Counted from the first letter of the stretch, positions 16,132-27,846 are shown. The stretch: DNA of 64,000 nucleotides from Candidatus Hadarchaeales archaeon (GCA_038736355.1 JAVYML010000002.1:62001-126000); one strand, 5' to 3'. Notes: a model not told the origin generated them from the letters alone. A program made the numbers and translations.

Positions 16132-16899
16132 ATGGAGGCCGAGATCGCCGCCAAGATCATAGAGGAGTTCTCCCGGGAACTCCTGAAGAACCTGAAGCTG
16201 GATGTCGCAGTGGTAGGTGCTGGACCTGCAGGTCTAACCGCGGCGAGGTATTTGGCCAAAGAGGGGAAGAAGGTGGCTGTCTTCGAGAAGAACCTCTGGG
16301 TGGGAGGAGGGATGTGGGGTGGGGGAATCCTCTTCCCCAAGCTGGTGGTGGAAAGGGAAGCCGCCGATCTGCTTCGGGAAGTAGGGGTGAAGCTCCAAGG
16401 TGAGGGCTCTCTGCTGACGGCCGATGCTGTGGAGGTGGTGGCCAAGTGTACCTCCTCCGCCCTCGACGCAGGTGCCAAGATCTTCGTGGGGATGGAGGTG
16501 GAGGACCTGATGGTGAAGAACTCCAGGGTCTGCGGGGTAGTCCTGAACTGGAGGGCCGTGAATCTGGCCAGGATGCACGTGGACCCCATAGGGGTGGAGG
16601 CCAAGGTGGTGATCGATGCCACGGGTCACGAGGCCTTCCTCGCGAGGGTGCTGGAGAGGAAGCTTCCAGGAGTGAGGTTCCCCACCCCCACCGGGAAGAT
16701 CGTGGGGGAGGGACCCATGGACGCTGAAGTGGCCGAGAGGGAAATCGTGGAGAACACGAGGGAGATCTACCCTGGCCTGGTGGTGGCGGGGATGACGGCC
16801 GGGGCCGTGTTCGGCTCCCCGCGCATGGGCCCGGTGTTCGGGGGGATGCTGCTCTCCGGAAAGAAGGCAGCGGAACTCGCTCTAAAGCTGCTAACCTGA
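16132..16899 (+). CDS. thi4: Thi4-type thiazole synthase (sulfide-using archaeal form)
   Basis: 255 residues. An FAD/NAD-type dinucleotide motif (VAVVGAGPAGLTAARYLA, about 25-42) is followed by GGGMWGGGILFPKLVVE and the C-terminal GMTAGAVFGSPRMGPVFGGMLLSGKKAAE, typical of Thi4. In yeast and plants a sacrificial Cys donates sulfur; here that position is H149 (RMHVDPIG), as in archaeal enzymes that use sulfide and iron catalytically (family knowledge). It makes the ADP-thiazole precursor of thiamine. The ATG at 16132 follows a GGGGGAGGG ribosome-binding site. Confidence 0.9.
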   Translation: MEAEIAAKIIEEFSRELLKNLKLDVAVVGAGPAGLTAARYLAKEGKKVAVFEKNLWVGGGMWGGGILFPKLVVEREAADLLREVGVKLQGEGSLLTADAVEVVAKCTSSALDAGAKIFVGMEVEDLMVKNSRVCGVVLNWRAVNLARMHVDPIGVEAKVVIDATGHEAFLARVLERKLPGVRFPTPTGKIVGEGPMDAEVAEREIVENTREIYPGLVVAGMTAGAVFGSPRMGPVFGGMLLSGKKAAELALKLLT

Positions 16900-16927
16900 G
16901 AGGTGGGAAAGCCCCACGAACAAGCAA

Positions 16928-16940
16928 AACTAAAATATCG
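16928..16940 (+). promoter_or_regulatory. TATA-like promoter element for the secreted protein
   Basis: The AT-rich AACTAAAATATCG segment is the only such stretch in the 107-bp gap after thi4 and would place a transcript start near 16960, about 45 nt before GTG 17007. Confidence 0.35.
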
Positions 16941-17006
16941 GCACAAACGACGCTAGCTGATGGTGGACAGACCCGGGAGCCCGTCTCATCCTCAAAGACA
17001 ACTGGA

Positions 17007-18182
17007 GTGGTTGGTGGGACCTCGCTGAGAAAGATCCTGGTGCTTCTGGTTTTTGTCTGCCTCTCGCTCCTGGTGGCAACCACCTTCTTTCGCGGTGGGG
17101 AGAGGATGGAGGGGGCCCCTCCTTCGTTTGAGGAGAGGGAGAACGAGTTTTGGGGTTCCCACCCCGAGCTTGGTGAGGGTCGAGTAACCTACACCGTTGT
17201 GCCAGTAGAACTCGAATACATCGAAGAAATAGTGCCGATCGGAAAGATAGGCACCATCGGCCATCCCATCCCCACCTCGCACACCTATTGGGTACTTGCC
17301 AGGAAGGACTTGGGTTTCCCCGAAGACGGTTTCTCAAAGCCCGTCAGGGCACCCGCGGACGGTGTGATCACGAAAATCATCTTCACGTACTGGGCGGGCT
17401 TCCCGGATTACGGCATCTATCTCAGGCACACCAACACCTTCATGACGGCATTTTACCACCTCTCGGAGCTGAGCGAGGGAGTGCTGGCCAAAATAGGCTC
17501 ACCCCTGAGGGAGGGTCGCGCAAACGAGGTATACGTTCCGGTGAAGGCGGGGGATATCATCGGGAAAACGTCTTCTGCCATGGGACAGAGCGCCTGCCTG
17601 GACATGGGTGCCTACGACAGAGAGGTGCTGAACTTCATCCACCCGGAAAAGTATCCCCTGCCACAGCAGCACGCCATTTCCCCCTTGGACCTCTTCTCGC
17701 CCTCCCTGCAGGAGAGGGTCTACGAAAAGGTCAAAAGGACAGCGGAACCGCGCGGCGGTGAATGCGACTACGATCTCAGGGGAAAGCTCTCCGGAAACTG
17801 GTTCCTGGAGGGGACGGATGGATGCACCGGTGAAAACGGGTACCAGAACTACCTCTCCTTCGGTTACGATGTTTACGACCCTCGGCAGTTGAGGATAAGT
17901 TTGGGTTGGAAGTTCCTCGAAGCATTTGGCTTTCCCTCATGGCTTCCCCCCCTCTCTAGGGTGGAGGGGAATGCCCCGGACTTCAAGAACGTGGGCGTGA
18001 ACAGCGGAAGGATCGTCTACAGGCTTTCACCCGTGAGGGAGGAGAACCTCGCACCCCTGCCAGAAACCACGTGTACTCTATTGGTGGAGATGATGGACGA
18101 AGAAAAGATCAGGGTTGAGGTCTTTCAGGGCAACGTTCAAAATCCCTCCTTTACCCAAAGGGCGCTGATCTACACCAGGTAG
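17007..18182 (+). CDS. Secreted or membrane-anchored protein with degenerate M23/LytM-like domain
   Basis: 391 residues from a GTG start. Residues 7-27 form a hydrophobic signal or anchor (LRKILVLLVFVCLSLLVATTF). Residues about 110-200 look like an M23 peptidase fold: KPVRAPADGVITKI, then YGIYLRHTNTFMTAFYHLSEL and VKAGDIIGKTSSAMGQS. The final HLHFE-type metal motif is replaced by ACLDMGAYD, so zinc peptidase activity is unlikely. The C-terminal half has GNWFLEGTDGCTGENG and no recognised domain. The export prediction is firm; the function is unknown. Confidence 0.7.
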   Translation: MVGGTSLRKILVLLVFVCLSLLVATTFFRGGERMEGAPPSFEERENEFWGSHPELGEGRVTYTVVPVELEYIEEIVPIGKIGTIGHPIPTSHTYWVLARKDLGFPEDGFSKPVRAPADGVITKIIFTYWAGFPDYGIYLRHTNTFMTAFYHLSELSEGVLAKIGSPLREGRANEVYVPVKAGDIIGKTSSAMGQSACLDMGAYDREVLNFIHPEKYPLPQQHAISPLDLFSPSLQERVYEKVKRTAEPRGGECDYDLRGKLSGNWFLEGTDGCTGENGYQNYLSFGYDVYDPRQLRISLGWKFLEAFGFPSWLPPLSRVEGNAPDFKNVGVNSGRIVYRLSPVREENLAPLPETTCTLLVEMMDEEKIRVEVFQGNVQNPSFTQRALIYTR

Positions 18183-18274
18183 TGGTGGAGGCTGCCACGG
18201 TTTTACATTCGTCTGCTTGTTCCCACGCGAACGGGAAAGCTGGGAGGTGAGGGCATGACTCCGGCCCTTTGAGG

Positions 18275-18359
18275 CGCCGGGGGAGGGATTTGAACCCTCG
18301 AGACCCAAAGGGTCACACGCTCTCAAGGCGTGCGCCTTACCTGGCTTGGCTACCCCGGC
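18275..18359 (-). tRNA. tRNA-Ser(UGA)
   Basis: An 85-nt cloverleaf on the minus strand. It has a GCCGGGG/CCCCGGC acceptor, a D arm GCCAAGCCAGGTAAGGC, anticodon stem CACGC/GCGTG with loop CTTGAGA (anticodon TGA), a long variable arm (ACCCTTTGGGT) and T loop TTCAAAT. The long variable arm fits Ser. The discriminator is G and CCA is not encoded. No intron. Confidence 0.93.
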
Positions 18360-18382
18360 AAGAAAATCTGGGAGCGGGAAGG

Positions 18383-18389
18383 TATAGAG
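18383..18389 (-). promoter_or_regulatory. TATA box for tRNA-Ser
   Basis: CTCTATA on the minus strand lies 24-30 nt upstream of the tRNA 5' end, the normal archaeal spacing. Confidence 0.5.
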
Positions 18390-18428
18390 TTGACGAAAAC
18401 TCCTTTTTTGAGTCAGTACCATCTGAAA

Positions 18429-18767
18429 ATGATGGAAGCGGAGTTGGGGGAAATACCAAAGCTGGCCTGGTATCTGGAGCTCTTAGCCCTTGTGTATGTG
18501 GGATTGGGAGTCGTTCTCCTAGGTGTGGACGCCTACCTGGGAGGGGCAAGCCAGGAACTCTCCGAGCTGGGAACGGAGGCCGAAGGTGTGCAAAACACCC
18601 TGAATTCGGCGGTTCTGATAGTCCTGATCCTAGGGGTGGTGCTACTGATCTGCGGAGGTGAATGTTGGTACTTGAGTCACAGAATCCAGAAGATCATGGA
18701 AGAAGCTTCGAAAGATCTGAAACTCATAGAGGTGAAGAAGGCGGCACGTCAAGCTCCGAAGGAATGA
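18429..18767 (+). CDS. Small two-helix membrane protein, unknown function
   Basis: 112 residues from ATG 18429 (ATG 18432 also possible). The open frame extends upstream but would overlap the tRNA-Ser gene, so it was trimmed. Two hydrophobic helices are clear (about 12-37, LAWYLELLALVYVGLGVVLLGV, and about 57-84, NSAVLIVLILGVVLLICGG), followed by a charged, helical, Lys/Glu-rich tail. No family recognised. It lies 22 nt upstream of an ABC ATPase gene and may be an accessory part of that exporter (inference). Confidence 0.65.
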   Translation: MMEAELGEIPKLAWYLELLALVYVGLGVVLLGVDAYLGGASQELSELGTEAEGVQNTLNSAVLIVLILGVVLLICGGECWYLSHRIQKIMEEASKDLKLIEVKKAARQAPKE

Positions 18768-18789
18768 ATCCAGGAAAGGGAAGGAGAAG

Positions 18790-19782
18790 ATGGGAGATGT
18801 GATCAAGGCGGAGGGTCTCACGAAAGTTTTCAACGGTTTTACTGCCGTCGACCACATCACCTTCCGGGTGAGGGAAGGGGAGATCTTCGGCTTTCTTGGA
18901 CCCAACGGGGCTGGAAAAACCACCACCATCCACATGCTCACCACCGTCCTCAAACCCACCAGTGGAAGGGCTGAGGTATGCGGTTACGATGTGGTTAGGG
19001 AACCGGAAAAGGTGAGGAGATCCATAGGAGTGGTGCCCCAGGAGTATACCGCAGACGAGGATCTCACCGGGTATGAAAACGTGATGCTCTGTGCGGATCT
19101 CTACGGGCTCCCGAAGGAAGAAGCGAGAAGAAGGGCCCTCGAACTTCTCTCCCTGGTACAGCTGGAACCCTTCAAGGACAAGAGGGTGGAGACCTACTCC
19201 GGTGGGATGAGGAGGAGGCTGGAGTTGGCCTGCGGGCTCATCAACCGCCCGAAGGTGCTCTTCTTGGACGAACCCACGCTGGGACTTGACGTTCAGACCA
19301 GAACTTCCATCTGGAGGTACATCCTCTATCTCAGGGAAACCTTTGGGATGACGATTTTCCTCACCACCCATTACTTGGAGGAGGCAGATCATCTCTGCGA
19401 TCGTATCGCCATCATCGACCACGGGAAGATCGTGGGAGAGGGAAGTCCTTCGGAACTTAAGGACTCACTGGGAGGAGACCTCCTGACGCTGGAATGCGAA
19501 GGTGAAGGCGTGGAGGAAGTACTCGGGGAGATAGATGGGGTGAAGGAAGTGAAGAAGGAAGGAACGGAGTACAGGATAAAGGTGAACAAAGGGGAGAGCG
19601 TTGCCCCCCTCCTCCTCAAGGCCCTGGGGGAAAGGAGGCTGACGGTCAAACGACTTTCCCTCACGAAACCCACTTTAAACGAAGTCTATTTGGAAAAGAC
19701 CGGAAGATCCTTCAGGGACCAGGAAGAAAAGCCGGAGGAGAACCTCAGGCAGAGGATTACCCTATGGAGAGCCAGGAGATGA
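18790..19782 (+). CDS. ABC transporter ATP-binding protein (DrrA-like exporter)
   Basis: 330 residues with Walker A GPNGAGKTT (about 36-44), signature YSGGMRRRLELA, Walker B VLFLDEPTLGLD and switch His in TTHYLEEAD. The extended C-terminal region and the pairing with an ABC-2 permease are typical of daunorubicin-resistance-type exporters. It energises export of an unknown substrate from the cytoplasmic face of the membrane. The 3' end overlaps the permease gene by 19 nt, implying coupled translation. Confidence 0.93.
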   Translation: MGDVIKAEGLTKVFNGFTAVDHITFRVREGEIFGFLGPNGAGKTTTIHMLTTVLKPTSGRAEVCGYDVVREPEKVRRSIGVVPQEYTADEDLTGYENVMLCADLYGLPKEEARRRALELLSLVQLEPFKDKRVETYSGGMRRRLELACGLINRPKVLFLDEPTLGLDVQTRTSIWRYILYLRETFGMTIFLTTHYLEEADHLCDRIAIIDHGKIVGEGSPSELKDSLGGDLLTLECEGEGVEEVLGEIDGVKEVKKEGTEYRIKVNKGESVAPLLLKALGERRLTVKRLSLTKPTLNEVYLEKTGRSFRDQEEKPEENLRQRITLWRARR

Positions 19783-20603
19783 AGGGAAGACCCCTCCAAG
19801 GCTTCCTTGCCCTTACCCACAGGGAGCTGAAGAAATGGTACAAGGAACCTCTCCTCCTCCTCATCACCATCCTCCAGCCCCTCATCTGGATGATCTTCTT
19901 GGGAAAGGCCATGAACCTAGAGGCCGTTTTCGGAGGGGGGTTACCGCCCGACTTGGCAAGACAGCTCATGCTCCGCTCCTTCGGAACCGCAGATTACTTC
20001 TCCTTCATGGCTATAGGCATGATAGCCGTCACCTGTCTCTTCACCACGATGTTCACGGGCTTCTCCATCATCTGGGATCGCAGGCTGGGCTTCCTCAACA
20101 AGGTCTTGAGCACCCCCGTCTCCAGGGTCTCCGTGGTTTTCGCTAAGGTCTTCTACGCCACCCTGCGCTCCTCCTTCCAGGTCCTCATCATTCTGTCTGC
20201 AGCCTTTGCCCTAGGCCTCCAAACGGGACCGGGCTTTCATCCCCTTTACCTGCTCGGGGTCCTCCTGGTAACCTTCATGGTATGCGTGACCTTTTCTTCC
20301 CTTTTCCTCATGCTGGCCCTCAGATCCACCCGATGGGAAACGCCGATGGCGATGGTGAACCTCTTGGTCATGCCCCTCATGTTCGCCTCCAACGTCTTCT
20401 TCCCTCTGGAGCTCATGCCCGGATGGCTCAAAACGGTGGCGAGTTTTAATCCCCTCTCCTACACCAACGACGCCCTCAGACAGTTCACCATTTACGAACT
20501 GGACCTCAATGCCCTTCTCAAAGACCTGACCTACCTGGGTCTCTTCTGTTTGTTCATTTCTTCCCTCAGCATCTACCTTGCCAAAAAATACCTTTCCCGC
20601 TAA
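19764..20603 (+). CDS. ABC-2 type transporter permease
   Basis: 279 residues with about six membrane segments (for example [33 protein letters not shown] and [19 protein letters not shown]). It has the family features [16 protein letters not shown] and [21 protein letters not shown], ending with [12 protein letters not shown]. It partners the upstream ATPase. It is convergent with rpsJ, the stop codons overlapping by 4 nt. The substrate cannot be inferred. Confidence 0.93.
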   Translation: MESQEMKGRPLQGFLALTHRELKKWYKEPLLLLITILQPLIWMIFLGKAMNLEAVFGGGLPPDLARQLMLRSFGTADYFSFMAIGMIAVTCLFTTMFTGFSIIWDRRLGFLNKVLSTPVSRVSVVFAKVFYATLRSSFQVLIILSAAFALGLQTGPGFHPLYLLGVLLVTFMVCVTFSSLFLMLALRSTRWETPMAMVNLLVMPLMFASNVFFPLELMPGWLKTVASFNPLSYTNDALRQFTIYELDLNALLKDLTYLGLFCLFISSLSIYLAKKYLSR

Positions 20604-20908
20604 CCCTTGAGCTCTATCTTGATGTGAACGTCCTGGGGGACCTGTAGGCGCATGAGCTGACGCATCGCCCTTTCATCGGCACTCATGTGGATGAGCCTCT
20701 TGTGGATCCTGAGCTCCCACTTGTCCCAAGTGGCCGTTCCCTCCCCATCCGGAGATTTCTTCACGGGTATCACTATCCTTTTCGTGGGGAGGGGAATGGG
20801 CCCGGAAATGCTCACTCCAGTACGCTGGGCTATGTCCTTGATCTGAGCGCAGATTTCATCCAGCTTCTTGTGATCCGTACTCGAAAGGTGAATCTTGGCC
20901 TGCTGCAT
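20600..20908 (-). CDS. rpsJ: 30S ribosomal protein S10
   Basis: 102 residues with [28 protein letters not shown] and [13 protein letters not shown], the standard archaeal S10 features and length. It is the last gene of the rpo-tuf operon, 40 nt after tuf, as in many archaea. Confidence 0.97.
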   Translation of the reverse strand: MQQAKIHLSSTDHKKLDEICAQIKDIAQRTGVSISGPIPLPTKRIVIPVKKSPDGEGTATWDKWELRIHKRLIHMSADERAMRQLMRLQVPQDVHIKIELKG

Positions 20909-20948
20909 CTTCGCACCCCCTCACCTTCCTCCACCGGATAAAAAAGGT

Positions 20949-22211
20949 TCACTTGGCCTTTACCACATCGATACACACACCGGCCGCGATGGTCATACCC
21001 ATGTCACGGATGGCAAACCTGGCGAGCTGTGGTATGTCCGAAACCTTCTCTATCACCAGGGGTTTCGTGGGCCTCACCTTGATGGTGGCCATGTCCCCCC
21101 TCTTTATGAACTGCGGGTGATCCTCCAAGACGGCACCAGTCTTGGGGTCCAGCTTGTTGATGATCTCCGTGATCTGGCAAGCCACTTGGGCGGTGTGAAC
21201 GTGGAAAACCGGTGTGTAACCCGCCGCTATGGCGGTGGGATGCTGTAGAACGGCGATCCTAGCGGTGAACTCACTCACCACCGTTGGAGGTGCATTCGGA
21301 AGACCGGCAACATCACCCCTCTTGATCTCGTTCTTCGCTATTCCCCTAACGTTGAACCCGATGTTGTCTCCAGGCTCTGCCTTGGGAATGGGCTCGTGGT
21401 GCATCTCTATGGATTTTACTTCACCTGTCTTCCCGGAGGGTTCAAACACGACCGTGTCACCCGTCTTTAGCACTCCCGTCTCCACCCTTCCCACGGGCAC
21501 CGTTCCCACTCCAGTGATGGAATACACATCCTGGATGGGGATCCTGAGGGGCTTGTCTATGGGCTTGGGTGGGAGGCTGAAGGTATCCAAGGCCTCCAAG
21601 ATGGTGGGACCACTATACCAGCTCATCTTGCTGCTGGGCTTCGTCACGTTCTCTCCATAGAAAGCAGCCACGGGGACAAAGGGGAACTTGTCCGCGTTCC
21701 TGTAACCTACCACCCTCAACATTTCCATGATTTCTGATTTCAACTTCTCGTAAACTTCTTTCTTGTAATCGACCAGATCCATTTTGTTGATCGCCACCAC
21801 CAGCTGGTTCACTCCCAGCGTGAAGGCTAGGGCGGCATGCTCCCTCGTCTGGGGCATGATCCCATCGTCGGCCGCCACCACCAGGATGCCAGCATCCGCT
21901 TGGCTCGCCCCCGTGATCATGTTCTTGACGAAGTCCCTGTGCCCTGGGGCATCTATCAAGGTGAAGTAATACTTGTTGGTTTCGAACTTCCTGTGGGCCA
22001 GGTCTATGGTAAGACCCCGTTCCCTCTCTTCCTTGAGATCATCAAAAACCCAAGCGAACTTGAAGGTTTTTCCCTTGTCACCCATCGCCTCGAACTTCTT
22101 GATCTCATCTTCCTTCACTTCCCCCGTTTCGAAGAGCAATCTGCCTAGCAGGGTGGACTTGCCATGGTCCACGTGCCCCATCGTCACCAAGTTCAAGTGT
22201 GGTTTGGCCAT
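20949..22211 (-). CDS. tuf: Translation elongation factor 1-alpha
   Basis: 420 residues, close to the archaeal norm. GTPase motifs are GHVDHGKST (near residue 12), DAPGHRDF and NKMDL, with EF-Tu-type domains II and III ([23 protein letters not shown]). It delivers aminoacyl-tRNA to the ribosome. It has its own TATA-like element upstream as well as following rpsG by 49 nt, so it may be transcribed both ways. Confidence 0.98.
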   Translation of the reverse strand: MAKPHLNLVTMGHVDHGKSTLLGRLLFETGEVKEDEIKKFEAMGDKGKTFKFAWVFDDLKEERERGLTIDLAHRKFETNKYYFTLIDAPGHRDFVKNMITGASQADAGILVVAADDGIMPQTREHAALAFTLGVNQLVVAINKMDLVDYKKEVYEKLKSEIMEMLRVVGYRNADKFPFVPVAAFYGENVTKPSSKMSWYSGPTILEALDTFSLPPKPIDKPLRIPIQDVYSITGVGTVPVGRVETGVLKTGDTVVFEPSGKTGEVKSIEMHHEPIPKAEPGDNIGFNVRGIAKNEIKRGDVAGLPNAPPTVVSEFTARIAVLQHPTAIAAGYTPVFHVHTAQVACQITEIINKLDPKTGAVLEDHPQFIKRGDMATIKVRPTKPLVIEKVSDIPQLARFAIRDMGMTIAAGVCIDVVKAK

Positions 22212-22242
22212 TTTCCCGACCTTAGTCTCGATTGTTTTCCCG

Positions 22243-22251
22243 AATTTAAAT
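22243..22251 (-). promoter_or_regulatory. TATA-like element upstream of tuf
   Basis: GATTTAAATTC on the minus strand, 32-40 nt before the tuf ATG, in the only AT-rich patch of the rpsG-tuf gap. It would allow extra expression of EF-1alpha from within the operon. Confidence 0.5.
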
Positions 22252-22260
22252 CTTTTTGCG

Positions 22261-22869
22261 TCACCTGGCTTTTTCCGCTATCCTCTCTATTTCTTCCTTT
22301 CTGGCCACCGCATAACTTCTGGAATCGTATTGAGAAGCCAAAATGATCTCCTCGGCCAAACATTCCTCTATGGGTTTCTTGTTGCGGAAGGAGGCTGCAA
22401 AGGCACCCGCCGCTATGTTCATCAAGGCCACATCAATACCCCTGGCGGGAGAAGCATCTACCGCCACATGGTAGGTGATACCACCATAGGTAATCCTGGT
22501 CGTTTCCTCCCTGGGTGCGGCGTAATGGATGGCATCCACTAAGACCTGTAAGGGATTCTTTCCCGTCCTCTCTTCTATGATTTCAAAAGCTCTCTTCACG
22601 ATATTGTAGGCCTTGTGCTTCTTCCCGCATGCCCCGGCCCCCCTTATCACCCTCCCCCCTATCTTTTTGGCCCCTGGCCCTGACCTCATGATCTTGTTGA
22701 TCAAACGCTCAACGATGGGCACTTCTGCCTTTCCCAAGGGCTTGGAGGCATGCCTTCCACCGGAAGAAAGGGAAAGAGTGGGTTGTAACCTGAGATATTT
22801 CTTCATGCCAGGATCCTTTATCTCCACCCCCTCTGCCGACCACTTCCCAAAGTACTTAAATTCCACCAA
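22261..22869 (-). CDS. rpsG: 30S ribosomal protein S7
   Basis: About 202 residues. The recognisable block is [18 protein letters not shown]...[21 protein letters not shown], with a typical C-terminal [18 protein letters not shown]. The frame opens with TTG 22869 followed at once by GTG 22866; a GAGGTGAG ribosome-binding site suits the GTG slightly better. It follows rpsL by 4 nt. Confidence 0.96.
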   Translation of the reverse strand: MVEFKYFGKWSAEGVEIKDPGMKKYLRLQPTLSLSSGGRHASKPLGKAEVPIVERLINKIMRSGPGAKKIGGRVIRGAGACGKKHKAYNIVKRAFEIIEERTGKNPLQVLVDAIHYAAPREETTRITYGGITYHVAVDASPARGIDVALMNIAAGAFAASFRNKKPIEECLAEEIILASQYDSRSYAVARKEEIERIAEKAR

Positions 22870-22873
22870 GTTC

Positions 22874-23302
22874 TCACCTCGTGGGTTTTTCCTTCCTCCC
22901 CTTCACCAATTCCTTCAAAGAAACTCCGTTCACCTTCACCACCTTGTATCTCACCCCAGGAATGTCACCCTTGGGACCCCCTTGGGCCCCCCCTATTCCT
23001 TCTATGATCACCTCATCGTGTTCATCGATGAATCCAATCGCCCCATCACCGGGCGCGAAGGCAGTTACCTGTCTCCCATTCTTCACTATTTGAACCCTCA
23101 CGCACTTCCTGATGGCGGAGTTGGGCTGTTTTGCCTCCACCCCCACCTTCTCGAGCACGATGGCCCTAGCTTGCGGGGCCCCTTCGAGCGGGTCAGCTTT
23201 CTTGTCCAGCATGAGCATCCTCCTTTTGTACTCCGAATCCTTCCACCTGAACCTCTGTCTGTCGGAACGGAGCTTCCTAGCCGCAAACTCTCCCTTTCCC
23301 AT
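22874..23302 (-). CDS. rpsL: 30S ribosomal protein S12
   Basis: 142 residues, the archaeal length. It contains the decoding-centre stretch [18 protein letters not shown] and [13 protein letters not shown]. It lies between nusA and rpsG in the conserved archaeal order. Confidence 0.97.
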   Translation of the reverse strand: MGKGEFAARKLRSDRQRFRWKDSEYKRRMLMLDKKADPLEGAPQARAIVLEKVGVEAKQPNSAIRKCVRVQIVKNGRQVTAFAPGDGAIGFIDEHDEVIIEGIGGAQGGPKGDIPGVRYKVVKVNGVSLKELVKGRKEKPTR

Positions 23303-23323
23303 ATCATCCCCTCTGAGGCTCCT

Positions 23324-23742
23324 TCATTTTATTATTATGTTATGTAAGCCACAATTCCTTTGTGCCAACAACTTCGCCTTCTTGAGCCTAACACCTCCTT
23401 TACCGATGGCCAAACCCTTGTCCTGCTGTCTCACTTCAAGAACCGCCACTTTTTTTCCATTTTCCTCTATAAAAGTCAGGGAGTTTATCTGGGCCGGGGA
23501 GAAGAGGATTCTGAGGAACTCTTCGGGATCCTCAGAATATCCCACCACTTCTATTTCCTTTCCCAAGAGTTTCCTGAGCTTCTTTATGTGACATCCGTTC
23601 TTTCCCACGCAAAGACCCACCAGTTCCTTTTCTACCAAAAAGATCAACTTGTCCTCGCTCAGAAGACAGTCCCTGGCCCTCACCCCACTCACCATTTCCA
23701 AGAGTGACATGTACCTCATTTCTTCCTCGCTTAGAGTGATGC

Positions 23743-23746
<4 letters not shown>
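23324..23746 (-). CDS. nusA: NusA-like transcription factor
   Basis: 140 residues with two KH domains (LVGLCVGKNGCHIKKLRKLLG and GLAIGKGGVRLKKAKLLA), the compact archaeal NusA that lacks the bacterial N-terminal region. The start is TTG 23746, which overlaps the rpl30e TGA (TTGA); the longer frame upstream lies inside rpl30e. It is an RNA-binding factor likely acting in transcription elongation or termination. Confidence 0.93.
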
Positions 23747-25216
<1,470 letters not shown>

Positions 25217-27835
25217 TTACTCCACCTTCACCCCCACTATTCTCTCCACTAGTCTATCCACCCTCACGGCCTTTCCGTTATCCGTCCTCATGGGGTCGGC
25301 CCCGTCCTCCCCGTAGAGGAACTGCACGATGGCTCCCCTGTCATCCCTGACCGTCCCATCGTACTCCACGTGAAGGTCCTGCAACGCATTTATCAACCTG
25401 CGCTGCATGTAACCACTCTGGGCCGTCCTCACGGCCGTATCCACCAATCCCTCCCTACCACCCATGGCATGGAAGAAGAACTCCTTCGGTTTAAGCCCAT
25501 CCTTGTAGCTCGAACTCACGAATCCCCTGGCCTCAGCTCCCAGGTCCCCGGGCTTGAAGTGTATGAGCACCCTGTTGGTATATCCGCGGTTGAGCCTTTC
25601 ACCCCTTACCGACTGCTGTCCCACGCAGGCTGCCATCTGGGTGAGGTTGAGCATGCTTCCCCTTGCACCCGTTCTGGCCATGATGACGGCAGGATTGGAA
25701 AGGGTGAGATGTTTCTCGGCTACTTCTCCCGCCTCATCCCTGACCTCGGCCAGGACCTCCATGATCCTCATTTCCAGGGTCTCCCTCATCGACCTCCCGG
25801 GTAGGGGTTCCAGCTCTTCTTTCTCGTATATCTCTATGAGCTGCTGGACCTTCTTCTTGGCCTCCTCTATTTTCTCCTCTATCCTCTCCTTGGCTATGAG
25901 GGGAATATCCTCGTCCTCTATGCTGGTGGTGAATCCCAGCATCGTGGCGGCGGCTATGGAGAGTCTGGTCACCTGGTTGAGGAACTCGGACGCCCTTTCC
26001 ACCCCGTACTCCTTGGTGAGTCTGTCCCAGAGTTCACATTTATCGAGGGCCTTGTAGGCATGGGCATCGATCACCCCATACTTGAGCTCTCCCTTCTCTA
26101 TTACCACATAGGCCTCCTTCTCGCATTCCTTTTCCTTGCATTTCGAACAACCCTCACATATCTTTGCCCGATAGGTGAGGTTGAAATCCTTGGGCAGAAG
26201 GATGCTGAAGATCTGCTTGCCCGTCCAGTATTCCTTTCCCTCCCTCCTCACCGCAGGTTCGGGAAGGATCGGTTCTACCCCCGCCTGAAGGAGGAGCTGA
26301 CAGGCCTTTTCCCTGTCCAGCAGGGTCTCCTTCCTGGTGAGTAGGTAGGCACCCGTTATGTGATCCTGGATGCCACCTATGATGGGTCCTCCGAATCTTG
26401 GAGAGATGATCTGGTTCTGTACCGCCATGAGGATCATGGCCTCCACTTGGGCCTCCTCGCTCTGGGGTACGTGGAGGTTCATCTCGTCCCCATCAAAGTC
26501 TGCATTGTACAGGGGACAGACGCAGAGGTTCAATCTGAAGGTCAGGCCCGGCATCACCCTCACTTTGTGGGCCATGATGGACATCCTGTGAAGGGAAGGC
26601 TGACGGTTGAAGAGCACGATGTCGCCATCCCTCAGGTTCCTCTCCACTATGTATCCTGGTTCCAGCTTCTGGGCCAGCTCCTCCCTATCCGCGTATCGGA
26701 GGTCGTACCTTTTACCATCCGGGCTTATTACCCACTGGGCCCCAGGATATTTCTCCACCCCCCTCCTCACCAGCTCGCGCATTTCCTCCAGGTTGAAAGT
26801 AGTCACCCTGGTCCTAACCGTGAGAACCCTAGCCACGTACTCCGGCACGCCCACCTCGTCGAACTTCAAGCAAGGATCGGGTGAAATCACTGCCCTCGCG
26901 GAAAAATCTACCCTCTTCCCGGAAAGGTTCCCCCTGAACCTCCCTTCCTTTCCCTTCAGTCTCTGCCCCAGGGTACGGAGGACCCTTCCAGATCTGTGCC
27001 TGGCTGGTGGAACTCCGGAAATCTCGTTGGAGAAGTAGGTGGCCACATGGTACTGGAGGAGCTCCCACAGGTCTTCCACGATGAGATGGGGGGCACCCGC
27101 CTCCATGTTCTCCGCCAGTCTCTGGTTGATCCTTATGATGTCCACGAGCTTATGGGTGAGATCGTCCTCCGATCTCACTCCAGTCTCAAGCGTGATGCTG
27201 GGCCTCACGGTGACGGGTGGGACCAAAAGCACCTGTAGGACCATCCATTCCGGTCTGATGGAAGGATTGATGCCCAAAAGCTTTAGGTCCTCGTTCCTTA
27301 TCCTTTCCAATCTTGCCCTTATGTCCGAAGGGGTGAGTCTTCCCTTCCCCTCCACGAAGGTGAAAGGCTTCTCGAACTTCACTTCCTCCTGTTTTTCCCC
27401 GCAGTGGGGACACTCCTTCCTTCCCCTAGCCGCCTGTACGGCTTTCTCAGAAACTTTCCACCACTCCTCCTTTTCCTCCATTTCTTGCAGGAACTTCTCC
27501 CTCTCCTCCTCCTTCAAAAGGATCCTTCCGCACTTCCTGCAAGTGGACTGGAGGAGATCGAAAATGGTTTCCACATAGTTCACATGGATAACGGGCCTGG
27601 CCAGTTCTATGTGTCCGAAATGACCGGGACATTCCTTCGGACCTCCCCCACAGGTCTTACAGGTCAGTCCTGGCTCTACCACTCCGAGCCTCCTATCCAT
27701 CAGCCCCCTCTCGATGGGAAAACCGTCCTCATCGTAGGTGTCGGCGGTGACTATCCTGGTAACCGACATCTTCCTTATCTCATCAGGAGAAAGCAGGGAA
27801 AATTGGATGCTCTCTATTGCCCTCTGCGGTCTCAT
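25217..27835 (-). CDS. rpoA1: DNA-directed RNA polymerase subunit A'
   Basis: 872 residues from ATG 27835, which has a GAGGGGGGAAG ribosome-binding site and clears the rpoB stop. A longer frame would run into rpoB. The catalytic NADFDGDEMNLH is present, as are the N-terminal zinc site (CKTCGGGPKECPGHFGHI) and a four-Cys insertion CEGCSKCKEKECEKEA near residue 565. It is the catalytic half of the split largest subunit. Confidence 0.98.
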   Translation of the reverse strand: MRPQRAIESIQFSLLSPDEIRKMSVTRIVTADTYDEDGFPIERGLMDRRLGVVEPGLTCKTCGGGPKECPGHFGHIELARPVIHVNYVETIFDLLQSTCRKCGRILLKEEEREKFLQEMEEKEEWWKVSEKAVQAARGRKECPHCGEKQEEVKFEKPFTFVEGKGRLTPSDIRARLERIRNEDLKLLGINPSIRPEWMVLQVLLVPPVTVRPSITLETGVRSEDDLTHKLVDIIRINQRLAENMEAGAPHLIVEDLWELLQYHVATYFSNEISGVPPARHRSGRVLRTLGQRLKGKEGRFRGNLSGKRVDFSARAVISPDPCLKFDEVGVPEYVARVLTVRTRVTTFNLEEMRELVRRGVEKYPGAQWVISPDGKRYDLRYADREELAQKLEPGYIVERNLRDGDIVLFNRQPSLHRMSIMAHKVRVMPGLTFRLNLCVCPLYNADFDGDEMNLHVPQSEEAQVEAMILMAVQNQIISPRFGGPIIGGIQDHITGAYLLTRKETLLDREKACQLLLQAGVEPILPEPAVRREGKEYWTGKQIFSILLPKDFNLTYRAKICEGCSKCKEKECEKEAYVVIEKGELKYGVIDAHAYKALDKCELWDRLTKEYGVERASEFLNQVTRLSIAAATMLGFTTSIEDEDIPLIAKERIEEKIEEAKKKVQQLIEIYEKEELEPLPGRSMRETLEMRIMEVLAEVRDEAGEVAEKHLTLSNPAVIMARTGARGSMLNLTQMAACVGQQSVRGERLNRGYTNRVLIHFKPGDLGAEARGFVSSSYKDGLKPKEFFFHAMGGREGLVDTAVRTAQSGYMQRRLINALQDLHVEYDGTVRDDRGAIVQFLYGEDGADPMRTDNGKAVRVDRLVERIVGVKVE

Positions 27836-27846
27836 CTCTTCCCCCC

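Noticed and set aside
18330-18428. N-terminal extension of the small membrane protein
   Set aside because: It overlaps the tRNA-Ser gene and its promoter.
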